A stretch of 64,000 bases of DNA from Parelaphostrongylus tenuis (Eukaryota > Nematoda > Chromadorea > Rhabditida > Metastrongylidae). Positions 22,736 through 33,512 of this stretch are shown in pieces. Made by a program: the position numbers and the translations under genes. The number at the start of each line of letters is the position of its first letter. Position 1 is the stretch's first letter. The notes beneath the pieces are model-generated. The model made no database searches, was not told the DNA's origin, and saw nothing but the letters and a program-made list of their open reading frames with translations. Location: assembly GCA_019055375.1 (NCBI GenBank), contig JAHQIW010005605.1, positions 62,001-126,000 of the forward strand, written 5' to 3'.

Positions 22736-22950
22736 CGGAGCTTTTTTGAGCTTTGACAGAATCAGCTTCACCGCCGAATGTGTAACGGTGATAATGACAC
22801 AGCTGTTGTCATCGGAAAGAAAACCAGCATTGTGTCATTCCATGTCGCCTAAGTCGTATTCCACATTTCGATCTCGGTTTTTGATAATTTATGGCTGCTA
22901 TTGCATTTTGGCTATTTTCAAACCAGCATATCAAATTACACGGTGATGCA
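22736..22950 (+). other. Weak coding-like segment
   Basis: An acceptor-like gagctttgacag ends near 22760. One frame reads CNGDNDTAVVIGKKTSIVSF to a TAA near 22852; another is open for 66 codons (22746-22946). The two frames conflict and neither has a recognised domain. It could be a terminal exon or chance. Confidence 0.2.
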
Positions 22951-23615
22951 AAGGGTCAGGTTATCGAACACACATTCTGGTGAAATATGAAAGTCTAGCT
23001 GAGAGGTAACAGTAGAAAGACTTTCTTGCAAACTCTCTACGTACAACGTCAATTTTTTCCGCCAGGCACGCGACGCGGCGCGCTCTTCAATAACAGTGTA
23101 GTAGTTTTTTAATGAAATTTAGACAGTATTCATAACCAGATAATAAAGAGCGACACAAGACATTTAAATGAGCTTTTCTGTAACTGCACAGAAAGTATAC
23201 AGATGCAGCTGTTAACATTCCTTTGTTCTGACTTACATCCCGACATATAGCAAGGGGAAGTCCTGTGTTTCGAAACAGGTTGGCTGTAAAAGCTCAAACG
23301 TATGACTATCTCTCAAGCTCGGCATGACAGAAAAAAAGTAAAACTCTTCCAAACTGTCCTTTTTTATTCAAAACTTGCAAGAGGTTGGTACTTCTTTTAC
23401 TAAAAATTTGATGGTCAAAGTATCAACGGCAATGCCTTCGTCAAAACCCTAGAAGTATGTATCATACCATATCTAATTATTTGATTAACATTTTTCATGC
23501 ACCAAAAATTCAATATAAAACGATACCCTAGATGTTCCAAAAAACTCCAAGTTGTCCTGAAGTTATACAACCGCGGCGACCGCTCTTGTGTAACACAATT
23601 TGATTATTAAATCAC
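22951..23615. other. Gene-free stretch
   Basis: Nothing supported. The region 23340-23560 is AT-rich. Confidence 0.4.
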
Positions 23616-23619
23616 CCTC

Positions 23620-23890
23620 AGACAAGAAAATGATTCTAAGATCATGTGCCATATCACTTGTTGTGTTCAAGCATTCTCCCCTCCTATTCATTTCTGGTCT
23701 TTTGCTGTTTCTCCAAGAAGCGTCAAGGGTTCTTCGCTCCAATGTTCTTGACTCCTGCTCAGGATTCCTACTACCATATCAAAGTTCGCATCGCCATGTT
23801 TTTCTACTCTGTGCGTCCCCACAGGCTTACTTGCTTTCGTTGTTAGCTTCTCCATCTAAGTGTTCTTTAACTCCCTGACGATTAAGTTGA
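23620..23890 (-). pseudogene. Penelope-like element remnant, GIY-YIG endonuclease C-terminal part
   Basis: The minus strand shows VKEHLDGEANNES, a stop, then in other frames a RTLERRTLDAS-like segment and KRPEMNRRGECLNTTSDM. These are the conserved end of the PLE GIY-YIG domain (EHL...H, and NRRxECL). It aligns closely with the plus-strand PLE piece at 29040-29290 (same KRPEINRRGECLNTTSDI box). Stops and frameshifts make it non-functional, and the YIG catalytic part is not present. Confidence 0.75.
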
Positions 23891-24820
23891 AATCTGGTCG
23901 CGGCACACGACGTGGTTGCTCGGCGAGCTATAATCACGGTACGGCAGTCCTCTGACTAAATTTCTACTCTTATTGTTACTAAAGGATTCAGTCGCCAACA
24001 AGTCATAAAAGATGATAGAAGGTTTAATAAGACTACTTGCAGTAGTAACATTACGATTATCCTTCTTAGAACCACGCCTTCCGAGAGAAAAGCCGCATAC
24101 TCACAAAAATGGGGTGTTTCTTACTGTTATTGAACATTTTTATGCTGTCTTATCCATATTCATCCATCAGTAAGCCATGTTTCTCTTCTATTTTTCATGC
24201 TGACAACGTCCCGTTCTTGTTCATTGCCGATAAGAATAATAATCAAATAACTGGGCACTTTGCTTGTCTATTCTTCTGAAGTGAAAAGTTACCACAAAAT
24301 TCTTCTAGTTCCGAAATTATTTCACTTCATAATTCAGCATAAAGCCATAATAGTGACTGAAAATGAGAAATCGATCAACTGTTTGTCAAAAATGATGCTG
24401 CACACCGCATGCGATGCCACTTTAATAACTCTTTTCAATAGCTTCTCGAGTATTAGTAAACTCCTAAAGTAGACACCTAAAAAACACTTTGCTCTATCGT
24501 TTTATCGGTAGCAACTTTTTATTGTCCGCGTTTATTCTCTGCTGTGAGCGCATTTTATCGTGGTGATTTTGACACTAGATATTCGTACCGTTTACGCTTT
24601 CACATGTTCCTTCTAGTTGAATGCCTCAAAGAGACTTCATGCTCCGGATCAAAGTCCCAACTCTACTAATAACTCCAGTGTGACCACATTCAGGTGGTTT
24701 GACGTTCAACAGTAAGACAGAGACCTCTATGCTGCCCAAGTGTTCTTGTTGAATATCGCTTTCGCCAGTGGTAGTATTCCTTTCACCGCATATTTTGTCT
24801 TGGTTCTTCCGTCTACGCTT
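23891..24820. other. Gene-free stretch upstream of the plus-strand gene end
   Basis: No supported exon, though earlier exons of the gene ending at 25758 would be expected in this direction. The frame 24260-24472 has no splice support. Confidence 0.35.
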
Positions 24821-24827
24821 CCAGGAG

Positions 24828-24940
24828 ACAGCTTGAATCTCTTACCCCATCAGTTGCTAATGATAGATTTATTCACAACAAGACTTGTTAATTTCTACGA
24901 ATGTAGTCCACGGATACAAGGATTAGCTGGGTACTTTTAC
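24828..24940 (+). other. Possible internal exon
   Basis: A strong acceptor (cttccgtctacgcttccag, ending at 24825) precedes an open stretch reading SLNLLPHQLLMIDLFTTR and VNFYECSPRIQG, ending near a possible gg/gtactt donor. It could be an upstream exon of the gene ending at 25758, but its end phase does not fit the next called exon directly, so another exon would be needed between them. No family is assigned. Confidence 0.3.
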
Positions 24941-25475
24941 GTCACGGAAAAACTCTAGGCCTAGAGTCATTTGTGTCTAAATGAACAGCAGACAGATATC
25001 CGCAACGATAGGAGAGATGATGAGATGGAAAAAGACGGTTTTATTCCTGCAAGATATCAAGCAGAAATGAGGAATAAGAGATAGAAGTAAATTCACTTCT
25101 ATAGTTTTCCTATCGAACGGATTCCCAGAACGTAATGGCTTTTTTCCTGCAAAAAAGTCCTACGGAAATTCCTCTGGTGATATGTCGCTTCCTTGTGACC
25201 CGTTTCTACACCATCTAAACTGCGCAGTATAACTGTTAACAGAAGCCTCGCCGAAGTTCAAGTATTGAGATAACTATCCCGTAGGCAAGGCGTATTTTTC
25301 TCCGCGTTGGTATTACTCGTATTACTCACTGAAAAGTCTTTTTATGAAGCAAGCCTAGTACTGGAACGTCTGTTTTTTAGCTATCAAATGATTACTAATA
25401 GTCTACTAAAAAAAGCAGGAGTTATAGTGTAAATATACTTTCCTATGGAAGTGCTCCTAAATTTGATCACTGCAG

Positions 25476-25758
25476 ACGCTGTCGATCTCACTCCAGAGGC
25501 AAACCAAGCTCCCCTATATATTTCCCTACTCCGAGTTCCCCATCATGGACATGTGTTTTTTGGGTTAAATTCTTGCGAAATAGGCGATAGTAATGCACAA
25601 TGTAAGGTAAAAGTGTGGTTTTTCCGTTTTGTTACTTCAAACAAATGTTTTTCAAGTTATCCAATGACTACAAAAGCGTAAATGAAAATGGAAGAAACGA
25701 ATGTTATGTATCAGCTGGAAATATGTTTCCTTTCACGACAATGTGGTTTTCTCGTTGA
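25476..25758 (+). CDS. Unrecognised host gene, two 3'-terminal coding exons
   Basis: Exon 25476-25606 follows an acceptor (gatcactgcag) and ends at aag/gtaaaa. It encodes 43 codons including ANQAPLYISLLRVPHHGHVF. The intron 25607-25656 is 50 bases. The last exon, 25657-25758, starts after atgtttttcaag in phase 0 and encodes 33 codons (with NENGRNECYVSAGNMF) to a TGA at 25756-25758. Phase and intron size agree with a nematode gene end. The protein is unknown; the PHHGH segment faintly recalls cadherin-like CSPG repeats, which is only a suggestion. Upstream exons are not secured (see 24828-24940). The 78-codon frame beginning at 25445 reads past the donor into the intron and is a wrong model of this exon. 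Confidence 0.5.
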
Positions 25759-26103
25759 AACATAATTTATTTTTTGATACATGGGGGTTATTCTCGATAT
25801 AAAACTCTTTATAGACATCTCTTCTGTATTATATCATTAAAATCAAACTTTCTCAGCATCGCATTTTACGATTTATTCCAAAAAAAGCTGTTAAGCTAAA
25901 ACAGCTTGCTCTGAAAGCAAAACTTAATTCTCCTTCAAGTTATCACTTCGTTCGAGAAGGCAAGCTTACTGGCGAAATCTCCAGTTCTAGAACTACCGAA
26001 TGACCACCAATAATCTGGCGAAACGCTCATTTTGGAAAAGAAAGAAGGCAGAAGTACTTATCATCCATTACAACCGCATTTGCGCACTTCTTGATTAAAG
26101 TAG
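25759..26103. other. 3' flank of the plus-strand gene
   Basis: AT-rich. Weak K/T-like pieces occur at 25860-26060 (ctcttttcgttcg-type and gaaacgctcattttgg). No exon seen. Confidence 0.35.
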
Positions 26104-26722
26104 AGGCGGTACTGTTCTAATATGGCGGCGCCACTTGAGGCCTTTGGAAAAAACGTATTTTTTGCTTTTGCAACACGTTGCTGCAAATTATCGATAGCTC
26201 AAAATAAATGAATTTCAATGGCATGTTTGATTTTTCAAATAGCTCATTTTTGGCGCAGTACCTATCAAGAAATAATTTGATAGTTAGATACAGAGAATCT
26301 TTCAATTATAATGGTATGTTTGGCCTTTAGAAAGGCTTCTTCGAGCTCTGTAGCGACCAAAAGAATGTTGGGTTTCACACTCAGACATTTCAAACCCACT
26401 CTTCTCGTGCGAATGCAAAACCTACAGAGTTCTTTTTAAAGAGCAAACACATTTTTCCAGCCAGAAAGGATTTAACTATCTAACGCTTGAAAACTTGTTA
26501 AAAAAAACTTTTATCAGTCTGCAAATCTTCAAATGTGAAACAAAATTTCATCTTGATCGGTACGGCGTTAAAAACAGACACTATGTGAAAAAAATTGTAC
26601 ATTTAAAGCCACTTAATTTATATTACCAGATCAAAATACATTCGTCAGATTACAGTAAAGAATACGCTTTTACCTAACGCCTCAACTGGCGCCGCCATAA
26701 TAGAACAATACTGCCAAGGTTT
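26104..26722. repeat. MITE with GC-rich terminal inverted repeats
   Basis: The left end ggcggtactgttctaatatg followed by gcggcgccacttgag pairs with the right end (26674-26712), whose reverse complement reads ggcagtattgttctattatg then gcggcgccagttgag: about 32 of 36 positions agree. The inner arms also align loosely for about 200 bases (caagaaataatttgat on the left with caagatgaaattttg on the right). There is no coding capacity, so it is a non-autonomous element; superfamily not assigned. Confidence 0.75.
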
Positions 26723-27105
26723 TCAAGACCAGCTGAATGTTCTTTTTATCAAAAAAACGTTTATAGAAATCATCCAATGACAATCCAATTTTTCATAGCG
26801 AAAAAACTAAGCATCATAACTTTAGTATACAATACCAAGAAATCCGCTATGGAAGTGGAACAGCGCGCTTTGGGAGCAAAATCGTTTTTTTTGTAAGCAG
26901 AATATAATACGAAAGTTTTGCAACAAACTAAGCTTAGTTTGAGAATTGGCATGTTTCAGGTTATTAAATGAGTACAGATACCATGTTACAATTGAAAGTA
27001 AGTTCGATTTCCAAAAGATGTGATTTTCTTTCTCGAATCACAAAATGGTTTCCGACAATTTTTCAGTAAAAAAACCCTCTACAAAAGTCTCTCTTGTGAT
27101 CTTTC
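26723..27105. other. Gene-free spacer
   Basis: No supported feature. It separates the MITE from the PLE fragment. Confidence 0.4.
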
Positions 27106-27106
27106 A

Positions 27107-28375
27107 TCATTTGATGATGGGCCTTTCTAGATCACTGATTTTTAAACACCTTTTTATAGCTGCGTTTATTTCATTCGTTAAAAAGAGTGGTTTCAAAAAG
27201 ATCTTTTCGTTTACGTTTAAAACAGTATCGTTTTCGTTATTATTGTTGCAGGTGCTTACCTCTCCATATTGACTCAACATCCGTGACTGCTCTTTCGTAA
27301 CTATTTGAAATGGCTGTCTTATGCGACGTGCTGACTCTTCTCTATCCTCACTTCCAGTGCAAATATTTGTAGCCATTCCGTACATCTTTTAGACGAGTGA
27401 CCTTTTCGTGTGTGAGAGGTGGGAAGAGAGTCAATGCACTAGCATGTTTTCTATTACTTTGTGTGTGATACCATTTTGTTATGAGGTCACTTTCAGATTG
27501 ATGAATTTGAACGTTCAGTAATCTATGCCAATTCTCCCTAGGCTTCTTCTATGTGAACTCAATATTTTGACTGTCTCTTCAAAAGATCAAAACATATGCC
27601 CACCTCCTCCTGTGTTGAGCAGATGATGAGGCCATCACGTACGTATCGACAGTAGAGTAATGGGCCACGACTGAGAACTGTTCATTCCACTCTGGGCATA
27701 AAACTAATGGCAAGGCCTGGTGCCAATCGTTGCCTCATTGTCAACCCTCTAATTTGTGCATAGCATCTCCCCCACCACCTGAGCACTGAATAACTCAGGC
27801 ACTCCTTCAAAAGAGTCATGAGTGGCTGAATTGACATGCCATGCATGAATATTTTCACCTAATTTTCTGTCAGCAATCGGAGAATTGCTTGTAGTGCGAA
27901 TCATTCGATTCGTTCGTGTAAAGAGCAGTAGATGCGAACGATTTGATTACATACGTTCGGTTTGGCTGTGCACGATTTATGATGTTCTAGAGAAAATTTG
28001 GTGTGTAGATGGGCTGATTTATGTGGTTCTAGGAAAATTTTCTTGTGTAGATGGGCTGACTTATGGTGTTCTAGGAAAATTTTGGTGTGTAGATGGGCTG
28101 GTATGAATTGAATAGTTGTGACAAAATGAGGCTTAAAAACCATGTTATCCTATCCGTCGATGCGCCTACGCAGCTAACGATCAGTCTAACTTCGAATGTT
28201 GAATGATCGGTAGATTCTAGATCGCTATTAGAGGTGAGATTATGTGTTTTGATGAGTGTGTAGAACGGGACAGATTGGTAAAACATTCTTATGTTGACGG
28301 ACTATCAATTGTTAAGCACCAGCTGCCCTTGCCGTGTTGACCTACTCTCTAGTCAATTTCCGGTGGTGTGTTTTA
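27107..28375 (-). pseudogene. Penelope-like element remnant with reverse transcriptase
   Basis: Reading the minus strand from 28375: a TLIKTHNLTSNSDLEST segment, then FEVRLIVSCVGASTDRITWF (finger region of PLE RT, about 28280-28150), then RGLTMRQRLAPGLAISFMPR, then the catalytic region LLYCRYVRDGLIICSTQEE near 27670-27615, and finally the linker FLKPLFLTNEINAAIKRCLK before 27107. The YxDD box reads YVRD, so catalysis is lost. The frame is broken in several places. The GIY-YIG domain is absent. A 42-bp tandem repeat lies inside (27977-28100). Another PLE piece of opposite orientation follows at 28830. Confidence 0.85.
27977..28100. repeat. Three-unit 42-bp tandem repeat inside the PLE RT region
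   Basis: Units start near 27989, 28031 and 28073, each with an aggaaaatttt-like start and a gtgtagatgggctga core. The period of 42 is a multiple of three, so it repeats 14 residues in the former reading frame (an AHLHTKFSLEHHKS-type unit on the minus strand). Confidence 0.85.
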
Positions 28376-28404
28376 TATTGTTTTATAAGGATTGTATTGC
28401 TTTA

Positions 28405-28705
28405 TCAGGGGCATATATGGCGCAGCGCTTAGAGGTGCACTTCGTCTCACACGAGGTCAATGGTGCGATTCCGCGCATGTAGTTCATTAAGCCATCCATC
28501 CTTCCGGAATTGGTAATTCGGTGCCAGGCGGGTTTCAGAGTTTTCTGATAGGATACGCAGCAGTGACTCGATACAGCTGAAGACCATCGTGAGTCATTGT
28601 AGAGGCCAGATGTGCAATCAATCGCCTCAAGCGAAGTTGAGAACTGAAGGCGAAAGTATGGCGCATCCCACAGGGATGGTCGACGCTGAGAGCTTCACCC
28701 TCAAT
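28405..28705 (+). repeat. SINE-3 copy
   Basis: Head: tatggcgcagcgcttagagg (A-box-like, 28416) and aatggtgcgattccgcgc (B-box-like, 28460). Body and tail: tcaatcgcctcaagcg and gtatggcgcatcccacaggg, as in 10055-10350 and 13840-14125. The best-preserved head of this family. Confidence 0.65.
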
Positions 28706-28829
28706 CCTTTATTGTGTTCTATATTCCTCATCGGTGGATGACCGATAAAGGTATCTTCCTAAAGATGTTTTATGATGAGGTGATTGATAAAGATTGAATT
28801 AGGCGCAGCTATAAAAGGTGTCTGAGAAA

Positions 28830-29290
28830 CAATGGTCTGGAAAGCTCCGTAAGAATCATAGAAATTCCTCCCGATAACTTCCGTGGCCAACTGGATAGGA
28901 TCGCTTGTGCGACCGTTAGCCATAGATTGCCAATTGTAAAATAAGCCCTATTGGCAGAGAAGAAGACTGCATGAGTTCGGGTACAATACACCTGATCCCT
29001 TTCGCAACATACAGTGAAGAATATATTGGCGAGACAGAAAGACCAGTTTGAACCTTCATCAAAGAACACATGGATGTGAAAGCCAACAGCGAAGCAAGTA
29101 GGCCTTTGGGTGCACACAGGCTAGGTAAACATGACGGTGTACACTTTGATATGGTGTGATAATCTTGGAGCAGAAGCCAAGAATATCGGAGCGAAAAACA
29201 CTTGAAGCTTTTTGTATAGACCGCAAAAGACCAGAAATAAATAGGAGGGGAGAATGCCTGAACACAACAAGTGATATAGACCGGTGGCCG
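28830..29290 (+). pseudogene. Penelope-like element remnant, GIY-YIG endonuclease domain
   Basis: The plus strand reads TIHLIPFATYSEEYIGETER (28984-29043) directly followed by a stop, then TFIKEHMDVKANSEASRPLG and AHRLGKHDGVHFDMV, then EAKNIGARKTLEAF-type sequence in another frame, then KRPEINRRGECLNTTSDI. This is a complete but broken GIY-YIG module (IHLI...EYIG pair, EH, NRRxECL). The upstream linker is degraded (LRGQLDRI-type segment near 28880). It is independent of the minus-strand PLE at 27107-28375. The minus-strand frames of 68-131 codons here are shadows. Confidence 0.8.
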
Positions 29291-29689
29291 CTCTCCTAAA
29301 ACTCTGAGCAAGGTGGAGTTTTTATAATGATTAAACTGTTGATCTCTTTTCTATTAGAATTTTGATATATGCGAAATATTAATCGAGTAATCAGAAATGG
29401 TGTGATCTACGCGCCTAGGCTCTGACGAAGGCGTTGCCGGCAAAACGTTAGCCATCATATTTTGAGGGAAAAGAGGTATCATTTCCATGTAAGTTTTAAA
29501 GAAAAGGACACGTTGGTTGCATCGACACAGCGTTTCACTAAACAAAATTCTCTGTTCTCAGCCCCTATATAAGCCTAGCCCAAATCACCAGAATGCTCTT
29601 TTCTAATCTTTCACTGCGGTCGACGATGTTCATCAAAGCGCCTGAGTTCGGGCGTGCTTTACTGTAAATTATGAGATTTTCGGACCCAA
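29291..29689. other. Gene-free spacer
   Basis: 29415-29450 contains gctctgacgaaggcgttgcc followed by ggcaaaacgtta, which resembles the terminal (gacgttt...cttcagagcc) motif of the PLEs at 42.4 kb, so the 3' end of the preceding PLE copy may extend to about 29460. Confidence 0.45.
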
Positions 29690-30735
29690 ATGCGAACAAA
29701 AACTATCGATAGTAGAACAGTTCAAACGCTTCCAAATGAACATTGAAACTATCGAATGTTTATCATAACTGACACTTCATACTACACGCTATGCCTCTTC
29801 CTCGGAAGTTCATAGCATATCTCTACTACTAGTAGATTTTGGAAATGTAACTCTCATAAAGTTTCAAAAGACTTTGTTCTCCTGCATCCGATTACTAGCT
29901 TCTATACCACATGTTTTACTAAGGACCGTATTCATTGCTACACCGTTTGTCACCAGTTAAGCACACTAGTTATACGTAATCTACTTCCTTCGTCAATATG
30001 CCCTCATGCATTTCCAGATCTTCTCCTGTTCCATCTTTTCATATAACTTCAATGACACAACCTCCTGCTTTCTTTTGATATCAGTCCTCACTGCCCATCA
30101 TAGTAATTTTTTTCTTTATGCTATATTTCAGAGCAACGTATGCTTTGAATTACTTATGGTTGTTGTGCGCGAAACGGAATTGCATACTATTCGAGATCCG
30201 AAGCCTAATGTGTCGACAATATGTCAGTGCTGATGCTAAAATGAAAGAATCCCAAGCCCTGCTAAGAAGTTTGCTTACGTTAAACAAGGAGAAGGGCTTT
30301 GTTGACGATGAAGTCCAAGAAAGCGCTTTATTTCTGCAAGCTACAATTTTGAAGACAGTGATGCAGATGATGAGGCACACGGTACTGTCAATGATATCGA
30401 TGCCTTGGGTGGCTGGCAAAGTCTTGTGATTTCGCCCGCAATTTCACTGGGCGATGAACGTCGGGCTGTTGCTCGGTAGAGTGCATTGTTAGGGTGTGAG
30501 AGGCCAGTTAACTACTGGAAAAATGTTATCAAATCTATTATGGAATTGACCATGGATCACACAGTTATCAATGATTGGCAGAAGAATGCTAGTTGAGAAG
30601 AGGCAGCGATTGATGAAGTGGAAAAACTCGTTGGTTTCTGCCATAATCCCTTTACAAGGTCACGGAAATTGCGTGCGTCGACCTCGGGGTGTCGAAATGA
30701 GATTTTCGCTATTTCTAGGAAAAAATAGATTTCTA
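29690..30735 (+). repeat. Repeat R, plus copy
   Basis: The reverse complement of 46345-47370 aligns along this segment. Landmarks: atcgaatg...cataactgacacttca (29750), acgctatgcctcttcctcg (29790), a 110-base block around 30130-30200, the aagtttgcttacgttaaaca block (30270), cttcgaagacagtgatgcag-like sequence (30350) and gtggaaaaactcgttggttt (30618). One frame reads NVCFELLMVVVRETELHTIR, matched by NVCFKILMVVVRKTKSHTLR in the other copy, so the repeat may derive from a coding element. Both copies have several stops. Not classified. Confidence 0.65.
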
Positions 30736-31085
30736 TAATCACAAAAGAGAATATAGCTGTCGCTGAATGGTGAAATACGGTAGTCTATAAGTAACTGAAA
30801 CACCCTTATAGTTTCTACAGCATCCCACTTTTTCGAAGGGAAGACTAGATGGGTGCGAATAGACCACATTACTATTGTTACTGAATTTCTTGTCCTCTCT
30901 TGCTTATACTTGTTCATATTCCAACCATTTTTAATCTGTTCCTTGAGCCAATAGCAATTCATTCTAATAGATAGCCGTAATCGAAGAAATGTAAATTGAC
31001 CCACCTCATCAGCGGTTTTTTAATCTCGCTGTAAACATTTTATATAGTCTGTAAGAATGAATAAAGTCATACCGAGGTTAAGCAA
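30736..31085. other. Gene-free spacer
   Basis: The minus frame 31004-30660 has no family feature or splice support and overlaps repeat R, so it is not called. Confidence 0.35.
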
Positions 31086-31089
31086 GACT

Positions 31090-31265
31090 ATCCCACGACT
31101 GAAAATGGTGATAACACAATGTCATTGTACAATGTGCTACCACCACATACGTCTCCCCTCTCTGCAACAAAGTAGGGCTCAGTGTGGGCAGTGGGCCAGT
31201 GATATAGAGAGCAATACCTCCGAAACACGTGTATGGCTATGTAGTAACAGCTTTGGTATGGCTTT
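31090..31265 (+). repeat. H-family repeat, degraded copy
   Basis: It retains ggctcagtgtgggcagtggg, a ctccgaaacacgtgtatgg block and surrounding order, with deletions relative to 6590-6740. Confidence 0.45.
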
Positions 31266-31277
31266 GAACATTGACTG

Positions 31278-31490
31278 TACTGCAGAAATAGTTAATAATC
31301 AAATCATTTTATACTTCTACAGTCAAATTTGCACGGTTTAAATCTGTCAAGTAATCGATTTATCGGAATGCACTTCTAAAATAAAATATTAGGTCACAAG
31401 TCTTTATTCTTGGCATCCTCTTATCTTATCCAACACTCGAAGTCACTTTAGTGATTGATAATAAGAGAACAATGAGAAGTTAGTAGAAAT
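31278..31490 (+). repeat. Dispersed repeat, partner of 41225-41430
   Basis: Reading the reverse complement of 41225-41430 gives the same order: ttaataatcaaat, tttatacttct, caaatttgcacggtttaaat, aagtaatcgatttatc, ttaggtcac, gcatcctcttatct and cactttagtgattgataata. Identity is high over about 200 bases. The ttaggt end recalls the mariner ends noted at 5865 and 8421. Confidence 0.65.
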
Positions 31491-31599
31491 TGATACTGCA
31501 CACTTCATGCAATCTCAATTCGCCCAAATTTCTTAATATTTTTATTGCTTAGTAGTGCACCTCATTAAGTTGGCACCCGCTTCTCTTCCATTATATACC

Positions 31600-32450
31600 G
31601 ACAAATGAATAAACGATCCCAGTCGCATTACCAGAAATTTACAGAGAACTGTTAGACACTATTCGAAAGCTTGAATTGCTGACTAGAGCTGTAGGTTGGC
31701 GATTTTTCAAAACGCCAATTTATAACGCTGTAAAATCTAAATAAAACTATGTTTCACTCCATCATACAATTTTTTTTATCTGACTGATATTTTGCTAGAC
31801 AAAACTCCTTCCTTATAGTACACTTTCGATATCAAAAGTTTTGTAGAACTTAGATATGTGCTTCTCATCTTGGAAAAGCTCTCTTGATAGCGCTGTCAAA
31901 GAGAAAAACGTTTGTGTTTTTATACCACGCCGGACAGCGTTCTTTCTTCAGACTATTAATAACCATTTGATAGCGCAAGATCTAGAGCTTGCATGGCTGT
32001 GTTTACTTTCTCAAAAGACCGTTTTGTTGCAGTGTGGAGGGAAAAATTAGAATTTTCTCAAATACTTTATCATTTGTTCTTCGGCCAGTTCACTCGCCTC
32101 GGTGTGTGTGCTAAGGCGGCTGACGCCATGGTCAATCGAGTTTCTCACATAAAAGTGTGGTGCTTTTTATTCTATTGAGAATCGCTTTTCGGCTTTGAAG
32201 GAAATTCCAGATTGATCGTATGACTCTGATACTTCAAGACTTTTTCTATACGTTCCGGTGTTTTTTGTGATTCCAGAAAATTACTAGTGGAATCGCGCGA
32301 CCGATATGAAACGTGATGTTATTTTGAGTTTTACAGCTTCATAAAATGGTTTTTAAGCGAATGGGGTCAAACATTGATGTGCTGTCATATGATGGACATG
32401 AACCTAGGAGTACGTGTAATTTCGAGAATCCTACGTCACTCGTTGACCGT
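31600..32450. repeat. Cluster of K-family repeats
   Basis: 31630-31790 (ataacgctgtaaaatctaaat, aaaactatgtttcactcc), 31860-32160 (ccacgccggacagcgttct, tttctcaaaagaccg, a cactcgcctcggtgtgtgt linked segment) and 32300-32410 (gttattttgagttttacagc). Frames at 31856-32178 are repeat-derived. Confidence 0.55.
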
Positions 32451-33055
32451 ATAAAGGTTGTTCCAGATAAGATGCCGCTAAGGTAGAAGAAAGCAATTGA
32501 TCACTTAGATTTAAAACTCGACATACTTGATCTCTAGGAGCTGATTGTAAAGCAGGCAAGTATCTAAGGCGATTGAAGAATGGTGATTAGTGAAAGACGG
32601 CTTCACTTTCACATGGTAAGCAAAATGAAAGCGCAATTGCAGTGGAAGCATTTCCATTTTCCAAGAAATTAATTTCCCAATCAAAAAACGTAGATTGTCA
32701 ATACGAACAAGCGCTATATTCACCAAACCTTTGAATCGTAATACATGATTTTAGCAGCATAAAATCGTGATAAAACGATTATTTGACGATTTATTCTTTC
32801 ACGATAATAATGGGACCGAGTTAATGTTGGATTAAGAAATAGAAGAAGTATGACAATATGGACAACATTTGAAATTGATACGACTGTTTGAGAATGTTCA
32901 CTAATGATTTGAAATATGACCTTTTCCTAAGTAGCAGGAGTCTTTCTGCAAAATTCTGTAACAAGCGCTAGCCTTTTTCAAGTCTCTTTCACCATCGTTT
33001 ACCATTTACTGGCAATAAAATATCTGTTACTGAGTGTAAAAATCCAAATTTCAAG
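32451..33055. other. Gene-free stretch
   Basis: Nothing supported. Confidence 0.4.
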
Positions 33056-33059
33056 CAGA

Positions 33060-33212
33060 ATTCTTCATATCTAACCGCTTTAGCTGTAGGATGATGATCA
33101 TAGACATACTCAATGATGTTGAGTGATCTGCAAAACTTTTGCGTCAATCGGAGGTCGAACCCGCAATTAACTCTATTCAAGGGTGCGTGTTGCAAATGTT
33201 TTGGACATCTTT
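33060..33212 (-). repeat. SINE-2 copy, minus orientation
   Basis: The minus strand reads gcgggttcgacctcc (B-box-like, about 33167) followed by gcaaaagttttgcag and cactcaacatcat, the SINE-2 tail. Together with the plus copy at 33290 it forms an inverted SINE pair about 80 bases apart. Confidence 0.55.
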
Positions 33213-33289
33213 TAACACACTAGTTATGTCTATATCATCGTAACACCGCTAGAAGCGGTTAAATAGAAGTTGTTCTGTATGATTATTGG

Positions 33290-33512
33290 AAGCCACATCT
33301 CTGTCAGCGTAACTGGGTTTGATGACGGTATCGAATACACAGGCCACACTATTGACGGTTAGTTATTAACAGATAGATGCGTTGTAGCCTAGAAAGAGTG
33401 ATGGAAAAACGAGCAACGGGCTAGAGCATGCGCCATCAAATAGGATAAAATGTGGGTTTGAGTCTTACCTATTGAAGAAGTTTTGCACACCACTCAACAT
33501 TATTGGGTAAGT
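33290..33512 (+). repeat. SINE-2 copy
   Basis: It shows ctgtcagcgtaactgggttt, ttgacggttagttattaaca, tagaaagagtgatgg, the A-box-like gcaacgggctagagcatgc and the B-box-like gggtttgagtctta, ending agaagttttgcac. The order is that of 3085-3370. Confidence 0.65.

Noticed and set aside
23600..23878. 92-codon plus frame similar to minus frames at 28916-29311
   Set aside because: Both are antisense to PLE GIY-YIG remnants in opposite orientations, so the shared protein is an artefact.
30660..31004. 114-codon minus frame
   Set aside because: Partly overlaps repeat R, has no splice signals or recognised domain, and is not preserved in the other R copy.
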